Below are positions 8,100 to 16,888 of a DNA stretch of 34,108 nt, in pieces. Both the position numbers and the translations under genes were made by a program. The notes under the pieces are model-generated. The model did no database searches. It was not told where the DNA came from and saw only the letters and a list, made by a program, of their open reading frames with translations. This DNA is from JAAZMF01 sp036786445 (GTDB lineage Bacteria > Bacillota > Limnochordia > DTU087), in the NCBI GenBank assembly GCA_036786445.1, contig DAIQRD010000009.1:1-34108 (forward strand), in the 5' to 3' direction. Numbering within the stretch: the first letter of the stretch is position 1; the number at the start of each line of letters is the position of its first letter.

Positions 8100-8393
8100 T
8101 TAGCCCCGATGATTGGCAAAGCAATCTCTGCAATACACCGGTCTATCTGATTGGGGCTTGAAAGGTACTTCTGTATCCGCGCCACAATCGGCACAGACTA
8201 CTCGAAACATCTCCCGCTGGCGTGGACGAGCCGGCGCATTGCGCTGCTGTTTCCGATTCCGGCGACATTCTGGGCACCGGGTCGGCTCGTTCACAAACCC
8301 TCTTTCTTCGTAAAAGGCTTGCTCTCCAGAGGTGAAAGTAAAATCCGAACCACAGTCACGGCAGACTAGAACCTTGTCTACAAAGGCAGCCAT
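8100..8393 (-). CDS. Small double zinc-ribbon protein
   Basis: The 97-residue protein has two CxxC pairs in each half. The first half has CRDC (about residue 11) with CPEC (about 39); the second has CADC (about 68) with CRDC (about 88). The halves are joined by a basic linker rich in R, Q and N. This matches the zinc-ribbon / CxxC-x17-CxxC proteins common in Bacillota and other bacteria, of unknown role, perhaps nucleic-acid or ribosome binding. The ATG at 8393 has AAGGGG about 9 nt upstream. The gene is monocistronic with its own promoter, a roughly 200-nt structured leader and a strong terminator. That leader can pair with the ribosome binding site, so expression is probably controlled at translation. 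Confidence 0.85.
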   Translation of the reverse strand: MAAFVDKVLVCRDCGSDFTFTSGEQAFYEERGFVNEPTRCPECRRNRKQQRNAPARPRQREMFRVVCADCGADTEVPFKPQSDRPVYCRDCFANHRG

Positions 8394-8593
8394 TAATCTG
8401 ATCCCCTTCTTCTCATCCGTAGTTACAATCTATCGCTAATCAGCGCGGGCCTGCCTTTGCCCCATTGTCTTTACCCCGCCGGGGGGAGTGTCTTACCAAC
8501 ACTTCAGGGGATCAAAACGGTGGCCTTAGGGCTGGTCTTTCTGCCGTGGCAGGTTGGATGTGTGACACACCGACCGCTAGGGCCCACACTATC
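8394..8593 (-). promoter_or_regulatory. Structured 5' leader with ribosome-binding-site sequestering helix (candidate cis-regulatory RNA)
   Basis: From the predicted transcript start near 8593 the leader has two parts. The 5' part can close with GTGGgCC against GGCCAC and GGTC against GACC around two small hairpins (TGTG-TCA-CACA and CTGC-CACG-GCAG), like a three-way junction. The 3' part is closed by a perfect 9-bp helix between 8506-8514 and 8399-8407; the latter includes the AGGGG ribosome binding site. Inside are AGTGT/ACACT, CCCC/GGGG and CGCT/AGCG hairpins. The pairings are read by eye. I do not recognise the consensus of a known riboswitch, and it could be a new or divergent class. Confidence 0.5.
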
Positions 8594-8599
8594 ATCTGT

Positions 8600-8628
8600 A
8601 TTATATCTTGCAATGGCAAATAAAACAA
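8600..8628 (-). promoter_or_regulatory. Promoter of the zinc-ribbon gene leader
   Basis: On the minus strand a perfect TATAAT (8600-8605) stands 17 nt from TTGTTT (8623-8628), a weak -35. The start is predicted near 8593, giving a leader of about 200 nt. The remaining stretch 8629-8737, up to the end of the FapA-like gene, shows nothing I can name. Confidence 0.6.
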
Positions 8629-8737
8629 CGCCCACTATGTTTGTCCAAACCCACCTGACCTGCCTTCATGCATTAACATGAGCATCCCTTGCATAACAAG
8701 GACCAACACCACAAAGCAACTGGCTGCATGATCGCCG

Positions 8738-10657
8738 TCAGACTACAAGCTCCCCTTCTTCGTTGAGAAACGCCCTAGCCCGCCGCTGGGGATCTCTGAA
8801 TACCCGCATCTCACCGCGAATGGAAATAGTGACATTGGGATGGACAATTTCGGCGGAGATCACCCCTCCATCGACTACTGTCACCTCGGTAGCTACGCCA
8901 CCGGGGCCGCCTAACTCTTTAAACTCCACATTGCCTTCATTGACCACGACTTTGCCCCCCCGTAAGAGCCCACGGGGTGCCTTTACTCCTTTGCCTGCTA
9001 GAATGGTGGAATAGTAACAGCCAGTCCCATTGATGATAACCTTTCCACTAGCTGCTATTGTGGCGTTCTGCAGACTCTTGACCTCTATATCCGCCTCAAC
9101 GGCCTGCATAGCTTCTAGATGCAGTGCCAAGCCCTGCAGAGAGTCCAGTAGGGATTGTAGCTCCCAGCGGGAGGCAATACCCGTCGGCCCCAGGCCAATC
9201 AGTTTGCTCCGCAGGGCGGGCAGCAACTGTGCAAAATCCTGGAAAAGAGTTAATGAGCCGGCAGCATATTCCTCCAATTCCACGATCTGCTTGGGGATCT
9301 CGCTGAATTTCCCTTCCAAGAGCTGTTGGACAAGTTGGCCATCGGTTAGCTTTAGCTGCTGCATTCTGGGATCCCGCTGCAACTGCTGTACTGCCTTGAG
9401 CAATTCCTCCAGCCGGAGAGTCAGTGCGCTAACCACTGATAAGCTACGTTTACACTCGGCAGCTATACCGCCAGCCTCTACTTGACCCCCAATAACACTC
9501 TTCTGAATGATGACCCCCTGCTGCCCCATGATCTTGGCATGGGAGACAAGCCCGGATATTTCCACCAAACCTCCGGACACCACTTCCACCCTGTCCAACA
9601 CATCACCATTGATCACCACATCACCGGAGAAGCGGACATGTCCGGTACTAGCATCTGCATTCTGTGGCACCACAAACGTCGGTACCACTTTGATGGTCTT
9701 ACCATCTAGAATGGGCCGCCCGTCCCGGGTAGCCACTGCCTTGCGACCTTCATCTAGTAGTTCCACACCTTCACCGACAGATAGCACAGGATTGCGATAG
9801 TTGCGAGGCCGCACAGAGCCCCCCAATACATCAGTCCCCGGTACACCGGGCATAGCATCCTGCTTTTCTGCCAGGACATCTCTGGGCTGGACCCAAGGAA
9901 TCGCATGGCGATCATACAAATCTATCCGAGTAGCCGTATGATCTACATCTACTTCAGATAGTTCCGTAAAAAGATACTTAATCACTCCATCTACTGGTTC
10001 CGATGGTGCTTGCCCCTGGGCCACCACCATTGTTCTCGTACTTTGGCTTTGAATCAACTCATGGACTGCACTGAGCTGAATACCAAACACAACTCCGGCC
10101 TCAGCTAGTTTATCCATCACATCCTGCACACTAGGATCAGGCGGGTCGATGACTTCCGCAAGCTCCGCCGTTGCTCGGGCAAACTGACCCTCCGGCACAT
10201 CACTTACCTGGAACCTTTTGCCAGCTTGGCGATGCACAGAGGCCACAGCCTGCATTTTTGTGGAGCTAATGCCGACTTTGATGTCAAAGGTGGCTTCTTC
10301 ATTGGCAGGTAAGACCTCCACCACCTCATCGGGGGCAAGAGTATGCTTGTCTTCGATGATCTCGCCATTCACTCGAACAATTACATTATTGCCCGGTCGA
10401 ATCACCGGCCACCTTCCGCCCGCCTCAGGTGGTATGATGGAAACCTTTCCGTCTGTAATTGAGATCCGCCCATCCATGGGAGGCTGGCTCGCTATTGGGG
10501 TTTCATCGAGAGCCGCCTGGACGTTCTCCTGCTCAAGAGGTACCGATACATTCTCCGCGATGACTTGTTCCCGGCTGATGTGCTCCTCCTCCCAAACCGA
10601 TTGTCCCCTGGTCCTCACCCGATCTCGCAAAGCCACGGCAACCCCCCCTTTAAACAT
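8738..10657 (-). CDS. FapA-like (DUF342) polymer-forming beta-helix protein
   Basis: The 639-residue protein has the FapA/DUF342 layout. After a variable N-terminal region comes the FapA N-terminal domain (from about residue 60 to 220), then a beta-helix-like repeat region with V/I-G-x motifs (SGDVVINGDVLDRVEV, ISGLVSHAKIMGQQGVIIQK, SVIGGQVEAGG). A coiled coil follows (about 430-520), then a second beta-helix stretch containing GKVIINGTGCYYSTILAGKG. DUF342 proteins are linked to motility or cell-surface processes in some bacteria, but their biochemical role is unsettled. ATG 10657 starts one nt after the TGA of the P-type ATPase, with AGAGGA upstream, so the genes are translationally coupled. 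An earlier in-frame ATG at 10726 would overlap the ATPase by 68 nt. Confidence 0.85.
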   Translation of the reverse strand: MFKGGVAVALRDRVRTRGQSVWEEEHISREQVIAENVSVPLEQENVQAALDETPIASQPPMDGRISITDGKVSIIPPEAGGRWPVIRPGNNVIVRVNGEIIEDKHTLAPDEVVEVLPANEEATFDIKVGISSTKMQAVASVHRQAGKRFQVSDVPEGQFARATAELAEVIDPPDPSVQDVMDKLAEAGVVFGIQLSAVHELIQSQSTRTMVVAQGQAPSEPVDGVIKYLFTELSEVDVDHTATRIDLYDRHAIPWVQPRDVLAEKQDAMPGVPGTDVLGGSVRPRNYRNPVLSVGEGVELLDEGRKAVATRDGRPILDGKTIKVVPTFVVPQNADASTGHVRFSGDVVINGDVLDRVEVVSGGLVEISGLVSHAKIMGQQGVIIQKSVIGGQVEAGGIAAECKRSLSVVSALTLRLEELLKAVQQLQRDPRMQQLKLTDGQLVQQLLEGKFSEIPKQIVELEEYAAGSLTLFQDFAQLLPALRSKLIGLGPTGIASRWELQSLLDSLQGLALHLEAMQAVEADIEVKSLQNATIAASGKVIINGTGCYYSTILAGKGVKAPRGLLRGGKVVVNEGNVEFKELGGPGGVATEVTVVDGGVISAEIVHPNVTISIRGEMRVFRDPQRRARAFLNEEGELVV

Positions 10658-10658
10658 T

Positions 10659-13439
10659 TCATCCTCTGGTTGGTCTAAGAGACCTTTCCAGTAACTTCTG
10701 AGCCTCACCAAACACCACCGGAGCAATAGACAACCCTATCACCAAATCCCAATGCAGTATATCTAATGGCACGACACCGAAAATCGGCTGTATAGCCGGT
10801 ATCAGAAGGACCACTAGCTGGAGAGAAGCTGAAGCTAGAAATGCTAGAATAAGGTACTTGTTGCTGAACAACCCTATTCTAAATATTGATTGGCCCGATC
10901 TCGCGTTTTGCGAATGGAACAGCTGGGAGAAAGCGAGAGTAGCAAAGGCCATGGTGCGAGCCATAGCGACGGGGGCCCCCCGCCTGATTCCCAAGTAATA
11001 GGCCATCAGACCTAATGTACCTATTAGGCACCCATGAACAAGAATCCTGTAAGACATCCCCCCGGCGAAAATACTCTCTTTGCTCCCTCGAGGACGCTGC
11101 CCCATGATCCCGGGTTCAGATGGCTCCATCCCCAAGGCTAAGGCAGGCAAGCCATCGGTAACAAGGTTGATCCACAAAATCTGAATGGCCGTCAAGGGTC
11201 TACCCCAGCCTAACATGATGGCCATGAAAATAGTGAAAATCTCGCCAACATTGCATGAGAGTAAGTAATACACGGCCTTACGAATATTGGCGTAGATAGT
11301 ACGCCCCTCACCCACCGCCGCCACAATGGTGGCGAAGTTATCATCCGCTAACACCATGTCAGCAGCTTCCTTGGCCACATCGGTGCCGGTGATCCCCATG
11401 GCGGCCCCGATATCCGCTCTTTTCAGTGCCGGCGCGTCATTGACTCCGTCCCCGGTCATGGCCACCACATGGCCATTGGCTTTCAAGGCATCGACTATTC
11501 TCACCTTGTGCTCAGGCGACACCCGGGCAAATACCCGCACATCCTCCATGACGGCCTGGAGCTCGATATCCTTGAGCTTTTCCAATTCCTGCCCCGAGAT
11601 CACAACCTGATCTTCATTTTCCAAAACACCTAGTTCTTGGGCAATTGCTGTAGCGGTGAGTCTATGATCCCCCGTTACCATGATGGTCCTAATCCCGGCT
11701 GTCTTGGCAACCGCGACTGCCGCCTTCACCTCTGGTCGCGGAGGATCGATCATGCCGGCGAAACCCACAAAGACCAGATCCTGCTCCACTGCCTCTGAAG
11801 AGATTGTCTGGGGGAGCTTGTTCCATTGACGGAAGCCCAGGGCTAGCACCCGTAGGGCTGCCTGCCCCATACTGGCATTGGTATCCAATAGCTCCTGGCG
11901 CTCTTCTTCATGTAAAGGGCGAATCCGGCCTTGGGCATAGATATGGGTGCATAGGGAAAGTAGGATATCGGGAGCACCCTTAGTGAAGGAAATCACAGGT
12001 TGCTCAAGCACTTCCACAGTGGCTAGCCTACCACCCCCGTTGCGTTCATGGAAAGTTGTCATTAGCTTGCGCCGGGAGTCAAAGGGCAGTTCGCCTATGC
12101 GGGGATAATTGTCATCACCGCCCACAGGAATTCCGGTTTTGGCACCCAGCACCACCAGTGCGCCCTCGGTGGGATCACCAATAATCCCATATCCTACGCT
12201 ATTGGCGTCAAACTGCGCATCATTGGCCAGTGAGAAACCGTGGAGGAGCACATTGAGGTGGGGATCAGCCAAAGGCTTGAGTTTCTTCTCACCATTGCGC
12301 CCGATCAACTCTCCTTTAGGCTCATATCCTTGACCAGTGACATCCATGAATTCACCATTGACATAAACTTGAGTTACCGTCATCTCATTTTGAGTTAGAG
12401 TTCCGGTTTTATCCGATGCTATGACACTGGCCGTTCCCAATGTCTCTACTGCCGGCAATTTGCGTATGATGGCCTGCCGTTTACTCATCCGCTGCACGCC
12501 TAAGGCTAGAACAATGGTAACAATGGCGGGTAACCCCTCGGGAATTGCTGCTACAGCTAGACTGATAGCGGTCATGAACATATCAAAGGTGGGCTCGCCC
12601 CGCAAAACTCCTGCCAGAAAAACCAGGACAACGAGCACAAGGGCCACCACACCCAGGCTCTTGCCTAGTTCGTCTAGTTTATGTTGTAGCGGCGTAGCTT
12701 CTTGGGGAGCCGCTTGAATCATGCTGGCGATCTCACCGATCTGGGTGTCCATGCCGGTGGTGGTCACCAATGCATGGCAGCGACCATAGACCGAGGTTGT
12801 CCCACTAAATATCATATTCACACGATCGCCCAAGGCAGCATCTTCACTTTGGAGCGGAGAGACTTTCTTCTCAACAGAGACTGACTCTCCAGTCAGGGCA
12901 GCCTCTTCACACCGGAAATTGGCGACTTCCACCAGCCGAGCATCTGCCGGCACGTTGGCACCAGCTTCCAAAAGGACTAGATCACCGGGCACTAGCTCCC
13001 GTGCGGGGATCTCCTGAGCGTTACCATCCCGCACAACGGTGGCCCTCGGCGCGGACAGTTGTTTTAGAGCTGCCAAGGAACTTTCCGCCTTACTTTCTTG
13101 CACCACGCCTATAATGGCATTCAGTGCCACAATCAGCAAAATCACAATACTGTCCGTTATCTCACCCATGAAACCAGATATGATTGCAGCTCCCATAAGC
13201 ATCAGCACCATCACATCCTGGAACTGCGCCATCAGCATTGACCAAAGGCTACGCCCAGGGTCAGCTTGCAGTTCATTGGGGCCATACTCGTTTAATCGCC
13301 GGGTAACCTCTGCTCCAGTTAATCCGTTATGCAAGTCTGTCTTCAGAAAAGCTGCCGTCTCTTCCACAGTCATCGTATGCCAGTGTTGCTCTCTGCTACC
13401 TGCCACTCGTCCGCTGCGCCTCCTCAATATCTGCGCCAT
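10659..13439 (-). CDS. Cation-translocating P-type ATPase, SERCA/Ca2+ type
   Basis: The 926-residue P2A-type ATPase pumps a cation, most likely Ca2+, out of the cytosol. Motifs: actuator TGES, phosphorylation site DKTGTLTQNEMT, hinge TGDGVNDAPALKRADIGAAMG. The Ca2+-ligand helices look conserved: AAIPEGLPA in M4, SCNVGEIF in M5 and NLVTDGLPAL in M6. The N-terminal cation-ATPase domain (QHWHTMTVEETAAFL, then GLTGAEVTRRLNEYGPNEL) is complete. The ATG at 13439 has a poor ribosome binding site. A GTG at 13406 (codon 12) has AGGAGG 12 nt upstream and would give an N-terminus closer to the family, so the start is uncertain. The gene lies 24 nt after the FlgN-like gene and 1 nt before the FapA-like gene. 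Confidence 0.93.
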   Translation of the reverse strand: MAQILRRRSGRVAGSREQHWHTMTVEETAAFLKTDLHNGLTGAEVTRRLNEYGPNELQADPGRSLWSMLMAQFQDVMVLMLMGAAIISGFMGEITDSIVILLIVALNAIIGVVQESKAESSLAALKQLSAPRATVVRDGNAQEIPARELVPGDLVLLEAGANVPADARLVEVANFRCEEAALTGESVSVEKKVSPLQSEDAALGDRVNMIFSGTTSVYGRCHALVTTTGMDTQIGEIASMIQAAPQEATPLQHKLDELGKSLGVVALVLVVLVFLAGVLRGEPTFDMFMTAISLAVAAIPEGLPAIVTIVLALGVQRMSKRQAIIRKLPAVETLGTASVIASDKTGTLTQNEMTVTQVYVNGEFMDVTGQGYEPKGELIGRNGEKKLKPLADPHLNVLLHGFSLANDAQFDANSVGYGIIGDPTEGALVVLGAKTGIPVGGDDNYPRIGELPFDSRRKLMTTFHERNGGGRLATVEVLEQPVISFTKGAPDILLSLCTHIYAQGRIRPLHEEERQELLDTNASMGQAALRVLALGFRQWNKLPQTISSEAVEQDLVFVGFAGMIDPPRPEVKAAVAVAKTAGIRTIMVTGDHRLTATAIAQELGVLENEDQVVISGQELEKLKDIELQAVMEDVRVFARVSPEHKVRIVDALKANGHVVAMTGDGVNDAPALKRADIGAAMGITGTDVAKEAADMVLADDNFATIVAAVGEGRTIYANIRKAVYYLLSCNVGEIFTIFMAIMLGWGRPLTAIQILWINLVTDGLPALALGMEPSEPGIMGQRPRGSKESIFAGGMSYRILVHGCLIGTLGLMAYYLGIRRGAPVAMARTMAFATLAFSQLFHSQNARSGQSIFRIGLFSNKYLILAFLASASLQLVVLLIPAIQPIFGVVPLDILHWDLVIGLSIAPVVFGEAQKLLERSLRPTRG

Positions 13440-13463
13440 TCTTATAAGTATCTGTCGATAACA

Positions 13464-13940
13464 CTATTTTGTCTCGTCCACAAATCGAGCATCTCCGTAG
13501 AGACTAGACCCAGGTTGATAGGCCTTAGCCGCCCGCTTAGTCTTCTGCAAATCTTCCATTTGCAGTTGCACACCGTCCACCATTTGACGCAGGCGTTCTT
13601 CGTTGTCTTGCTCTTGAACTTGTAGTTTTTCAATCACACCCATCAACTGCCTCAATGTATTGCCTAGAACGGTGGCAGGAAAGCGCTCCTCGAGAGCCGA
13701 AAGGGAAAATATCTCCAATCCCATATGCTTCTGAAGATCAAGACGCAGCTCACTCAACTTCTTCTCCCGCTCATCGATCTTGTCCATGATGGCTTGCTTA
13801 GCACATAGCTCTTGACTAACCGCTTCCCAGCCATCCACCTCCAAATGCTTGGCCATGGAATTGCCTGAAACCAACAGCTGTTCATATAACCCGAGCATTT
13901 CCCGGTAACCTGTTTCCAGTCGCTCCACTAAAGGGCCCAT
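13464..13940 (-). CDS. Coiled-coil protein, possibly FlgN/FliT-like
   Basis: The 158-residue protein is nearly all helix with heptad-like hydrophobic spacing. It carries no signal peptide or membrane segment and ends in a short tail (YQPGSSLYGDARFVDETK). Length, helical layout (an N-terminal LYEQLL region, a central KQAIMDKIDEREKKLSELR helix, a late LRQLMGVIEKLQVQEQDNEERLRQ helix) and Y/G/S-rich tail resemble FlgN-type flagellar export chaperones, but I see no decisive motif and no other flagellar gene nearby. ATG 13940 is chosen because GGAGGGG lies 10 nt upstream; in-frame sequence continues to 14090 but has no good start. It is the first gene of a probable three-gene unit with the P-type ATPase and the FapA-like gene. 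Confidence 0.6.
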   Translation of the reverse strand: MGPLVERLETGYREMLGLYEQLLVSGNSMAKHLEVDGWEAVSQELCAKQAIMDKIDEREKKLSELRLDLQKHMGLEIFSLSALEERFPATVLGNTLRQLMGVIEKLQVQEQDNEERLRQMVDGVQLQMEDLQKTKRAAKAYQPGSSLYGDARFVDETK

Positions 13941-14095
13941 TGGTTTACCACCCCTCCAGATCCTTTGCCGCCGCCACAAGCGCCTAACACTAATAGATTT
14001 CGGGAAAGAGGAAAAAACTCCTACCAGACGGAATCTACCTGGAGATAGGTAGAGTTCATTCTGCTTGGAAAAACACCCGGGAGGCGACAACTCTC

Positions 14096-14797
14096 ATGCA
14101 TATATATGGAATCAGTGACTTACATCTACCCGGTGGGGAGGACAAACCCATGGACATCTTTGGGCCGGAATGGCAAGACCATGGGCTCCGCATCGCCACC
14201 GCCTGGCAAGCCATGGTATCCCCGGAAGATCTAGTGCTCTCCCCGGGGGATCTGTCCTGGGCTATGCATTTGTCCTCTGTCCAATCAGATCTGGATTTCC
14301 TGGGAACACTCCCCGGCAACATCCTACTGGTGAAAGGCAATCATGATCTTTGGTGGAAAAGCATCTCACAACTCCGCAAAAGGCTGCCTCAAAATGTTTA
14401 CGCTCTCCAAAATGATTTCTATTCACTGACCCAAGGCCTGGCAGTGTGTGGCACCAGGGGCTGGAAATGCCCCACCGCCAGCGATTTCACAGCTGCCGAT
14501 GAGAAGATTTACCTGAGGGAGCTAGAAAGGTTACGCCTTTCACTTAAGTCAGCCGTAGATGCCGGCCACCGGCCCCATATTGCCATGTTGCACTATCCCC
14601 CCACCGATGAAAACCGTTCTGCATCGGGGTTTACCGAAATCATGGAGACCGCCGGCATTGAGCACTGCGTATACGGTCATCTCCATGGATACGCTCAAAA
14701 ACAAGCCCTAACAGGCCTGCACAGGGGCATCAATTACCATCTGGTGGCCTGTGACGCCATGGATTTCCAACCCAAGCTCATCACCAGTCTCCCATGA
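14096..14797 (+). CDS. Calcineurin-like metallophosphoesterase
   Basis: The 233-residue protein has the full set of metallophosphoesterase motifs in order: DLHL (about residue 8), GDLSW (about 51), GNHD (about 81), HYPP (about 165) and GHLHG (about 199). These bind two metal ions and hydrolyse a phosphoester; the substrate is unknown. The conserved intervening pattern (TRGWKCP) fits the small cytosolic predicted-phosphohydrolase subfamily found in many bacteria. The ATG is preceded by GGGAGG at 11 nt. It is transcribed divergently from the FlgN-like gene and convergently with the CoA-transferase gene, with no close co-directional neighbour. Confidence 0.9.
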   Translation: MHIYGISDLHLPGGEDKPMDIFGPEWQDHGLRIATAWQAMVSPEDLVLSPGDLSWAMHLSSVQSDLDFLGTLPGNILLVKGNHDLWWKSISQLRKRLPQNVYALQNDFYSLTQGLAVCGTRGWKCPTASDFTAADEKIYLRELERLRLSLKSAVDAGHRPHIAMLHYPPTDENRSASGFTEIMETAGIEHCVYGHLHGYAQKQALTGLHRGINYHLVACDAMDFQPKLITSLP

Positions 14798-14872
14798 AAG
14801 GCGCCACTCTTCCTGCTCCCTAGTTTCGATCATGGCTCCTAGAACCCCAACCCCCGAAGGCTGGTTGGTATG

Positions 14873-16192
14873 TCAAATAAGCCCTATATGCCTAGCTTCG
14901 GATCTAAGAGCTTCTCGGAATTTGGGATGAGCCAGATCTATAAGCAAGCGAGCTCTTTCAGTTAGGGACTTGCCCTTGAGCTGGGCCACTCCATATTCAG
15001 TAACTACATAATGCACATCCGTTCTAGGGGTAGTGACTACTGCACCGGGACTCAGTGTGGGTACAATCCGCGATATAGTGCCTCCTTTGGCCGTAGAGTT
15101 GAAGGCGATAATTGCCATTCCGCCCGGCGAATCAAAGGCTCCCCTGGTGAAATCCAGCTGACCCCCGGTGCCACTGTACTGCTGTACTCCAAAGGACTCG
15201 GCGCAACACTGGCCAGTCAAGTCGACTTGCAGTGCGGCATTAATGGCCACCTGCTTGTGGTTTTGGGCGATGACTGCCGGAGCGTTGACATATTGCACCG
15301 GCAGGGCCTCAACCATTGGATTATCATCTAAAAAGTCATACAGCCGCCGGGTTCCTGTGGCAAAGGAAATCACTGCCTTATGCTTGTGTATACTCTTGCA
15401 ACGCCCTGTGGCCACCCCCGCCAAAATCAACTCCATGAGGCTGTCACTCATCATCTCTGTATGAATACCTAGATCTTTATGATCCATGAGGTACTTGGTT
15501 ACAGCGCTGGGTATGCCTCCGATCCCCAGCTGCAAAGTCGCCCCATTGGGGATCATCTCTGCGATTAGCTGGCCAATTCTCTCTTCCTCGGAGCCAAAAA
15601 CCGGTGGATCCAACTCCACCAGTGGTGCCTCATGCTCAATGATGGCATCAACCTCGTCGATATGCAAAAAACCGGCACCATGAATGCGTGGCATGTTGGG
15701 ATTCACTTCCACAATTAGCTGACGGGCTTGGCGACAGACTTCCAGGGTATAATCTACCGACACACCCAGGCTAAAGCAGCCATGGCGGTCCATGGGAGAC
15801 ACAGTGGCAATGGCTGTATCGATCGTACGAAATTCTGTAAATATACGGGGTGCTTGATGAAACAGATTGGGTGTATATGTTGCCCGACCCTCTTTGTACG
15901 CCTTGCGATCTACACCACTAAAGAAATAAGACTCCCACTTGATCTCAGGAGGTAGATCGGAACGCAGAACCGTCTTTAACGTATTAGTCAGGGGCAACAT
16001 GGCATGCATGGTAATGTTGCGCAGCTCACCGGCGGAAACGGCACCAGCTATAGCGGCAAGTAGGGCCGGGGGCTCACCAGCCCCCAATGGCTGAACAATG
16101 GTACTGCCGCTTTCAATGCCGGTTACCGCTTCTCGAGGCGTCATCAACTTCTCTTTATATTTTTGCTGCGCGTCTTTAGCAATACTGATCAA
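14873..16192 (-). CDS. Acetyl-CoA hydrolase/transferase family protein (4-hydroxybutyrate or butyrate:acetate CoA-transferase type)
   Basis: The 439-residue protein belongs to the Cat1/AbfT family, which moves CoA between acyl groups through a glutamyl-CoA intermediate. Seen are an N-terminal YKEKLMTPREAV start, the SPMDRHGCFSLG block, the GIGGIPSAVTKYL motif and, in LTGQCCAESFG, the likely catalytic Glu. I start at TTG 16192 because AGGAGG lies 7 nt upstream and the resulting N-terminus matches family length. In-frame sequence upstream to 16282 adds 30 residues unlike the family. The substrate (4-hydroxybutyrate, butyrate or succinate) cannot be decided here; this enzyme would fit fermentative acid formation. 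It stands alone, convergent with the metallophosphoesterase gene. Confidence 0.88.
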   Translation of the reverse strand: MISIAKDAQQKYKEKLMTPREAVTGIESGSTIVQPLGAGEPPALLAAIAGAVSAGELRNITMHAMLPLTNTLKTVLRSDLPPEIKWESYFFSGVDRKAYKEGRATYTPNLFHQAPRIFTEFRTIDTAIATVSPMDRHGCFSLGVSVDYTLEVCRQARQLIVEVNPNMPRIHGAGFLHIDEVDAIIEHEAPLVELDPPVFGSEEERIGQLIAEMIPNGATLQLGIGGIPSAVTKYLMDHKDLGIHTEMMSDSLMELILAGVATGRCKSIHKHKAVISFATGTRRLYDFLDDNPMVEALPVQYVNAPAVIAQNHKQVAINAALQVDLTGQCCAESFGVQQYSGTGGQLDFTRGAFDSPGGMAIIAFNSTAKGGTISRIVPTLSPGAVVTTPRTDVHYVVTEYGVAQLKGKSLTERARLLIDLAHPKFREALRSEARHIGLI

Positions 16193-16447
16193 ACCTGGAC
16201 CTCCTCTTAGACCTCCGGCAAAGATACCCTTTCCTATGATTCCCCCTAGATGCCAGAGGCACATCATCCCACCTTTTACCACTCTCCATTACTCCATCTT
16301 TGCTCACAATCCTGCTTCTGGCAAATAGTGGCACAAAGGTGAGTGCCATGAATGCCCATTGCCCGAGGGTCCCATCCCGGGAAGATGTATGACCCTCCAT
16401 GACGGCGGGTATCCTAGATGTGAATCCCGGAGAAAGGAGTTGAGCCC

Positions 16448-16741
16448 ATGCAATTGATCCACGGAGTCGCAGTGGAGCCCAGTAATCCGTACCAGAATCA
16501 AGATATCACCATCAATTACGATGGCCTCCTCCACAAAAGTGGTGCAGACCAGATCTATCTGCATTTCGGAATCGATAATTGGCAGAGCCCTGCTACAGTC
16601 CCGATGATGCGCAGCCCCACGGGCAGTTTCAATGCTATGGTTAAGGCATCTGCCAGACACGAGGTGAATTTCTGCTTCCATGACAGTGCCATGAACTGGG
16701 ATAACAATAACGGCATTGACTGGACTATCCGGGTCTTCTAG
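16448..16741 (+). CDS. Stand-alone starch-binding module protein (CBM25/CBM53 type)
   Basis: The whole 97-residue protein is one beta-sandwich carbohydrate-binding module. It has the patterns DITINYDG, YLHFGIDNWQ, MMRSPTGSFNAMV and the late NFCFHDSAMNWDNNNGIDW, which resemble starch-binding modules of families 25 and 53. No signal peptide and no catalytic domain are attached, so it is probably cytosolic and may bind glycogen or another alpha-glucan. The ATG has AAGGAG 9 nt upstream. The small zinc-ribbon gene follows on the same strand, but a strong hairpin at 16783-16828 lies between them. Confidence 0.8.
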   Translation: MQLIHGVAVEPSNPYQNQDITINYDGLLHKSGADQIYLHFGIDNWQSPATVPMMRSPTGSFNAMVKASARHEVNFCFHDSAMNWDNNNGIDWTIRVF

Positions 16742-16782
16742 TGCCGGAAAGCAATAATCCCGAATAGCCTAGTAGCAGACCA

Positions 16783-16828
16783 CAGGGCGAAACTCAGCAA
16801 TGACAAGAAGCTAATGAGTTTCGCCCTG
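16783..16828 (+). repeat. Perfect 14-bp inverted repeat (hairpin) after the starch-binding module gene
   Basis: CAGGGCGAAACTCA (16783-16796) and TGAGTTTCGCCCTG (16815-16828) pair without mismatch around an 18-nt loop. It starts 41 nt past the stop codon. There is no T-tract on either side, so if it ends transcription it does so without the usual U-run. An alternative outer pairing TAGCAG/CTGCTA also exists. Strand is given as that of the flanking genes. Confidence 0.75.
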
Positions 16829-16888
16829 CTATTGGCAACCGTGCATTCGCGCACGATAAGCTCAAAGAAAACAGATGGGGGTGAAGCC

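Noticed and set aside
8457..8681. 74-codon plus-strand frame opposite the zinc-ribbon leader
   Set aside because: No ribosome binding site and no protein-like pattern; the region is better explained as promoter and structured leader on the minus strand.
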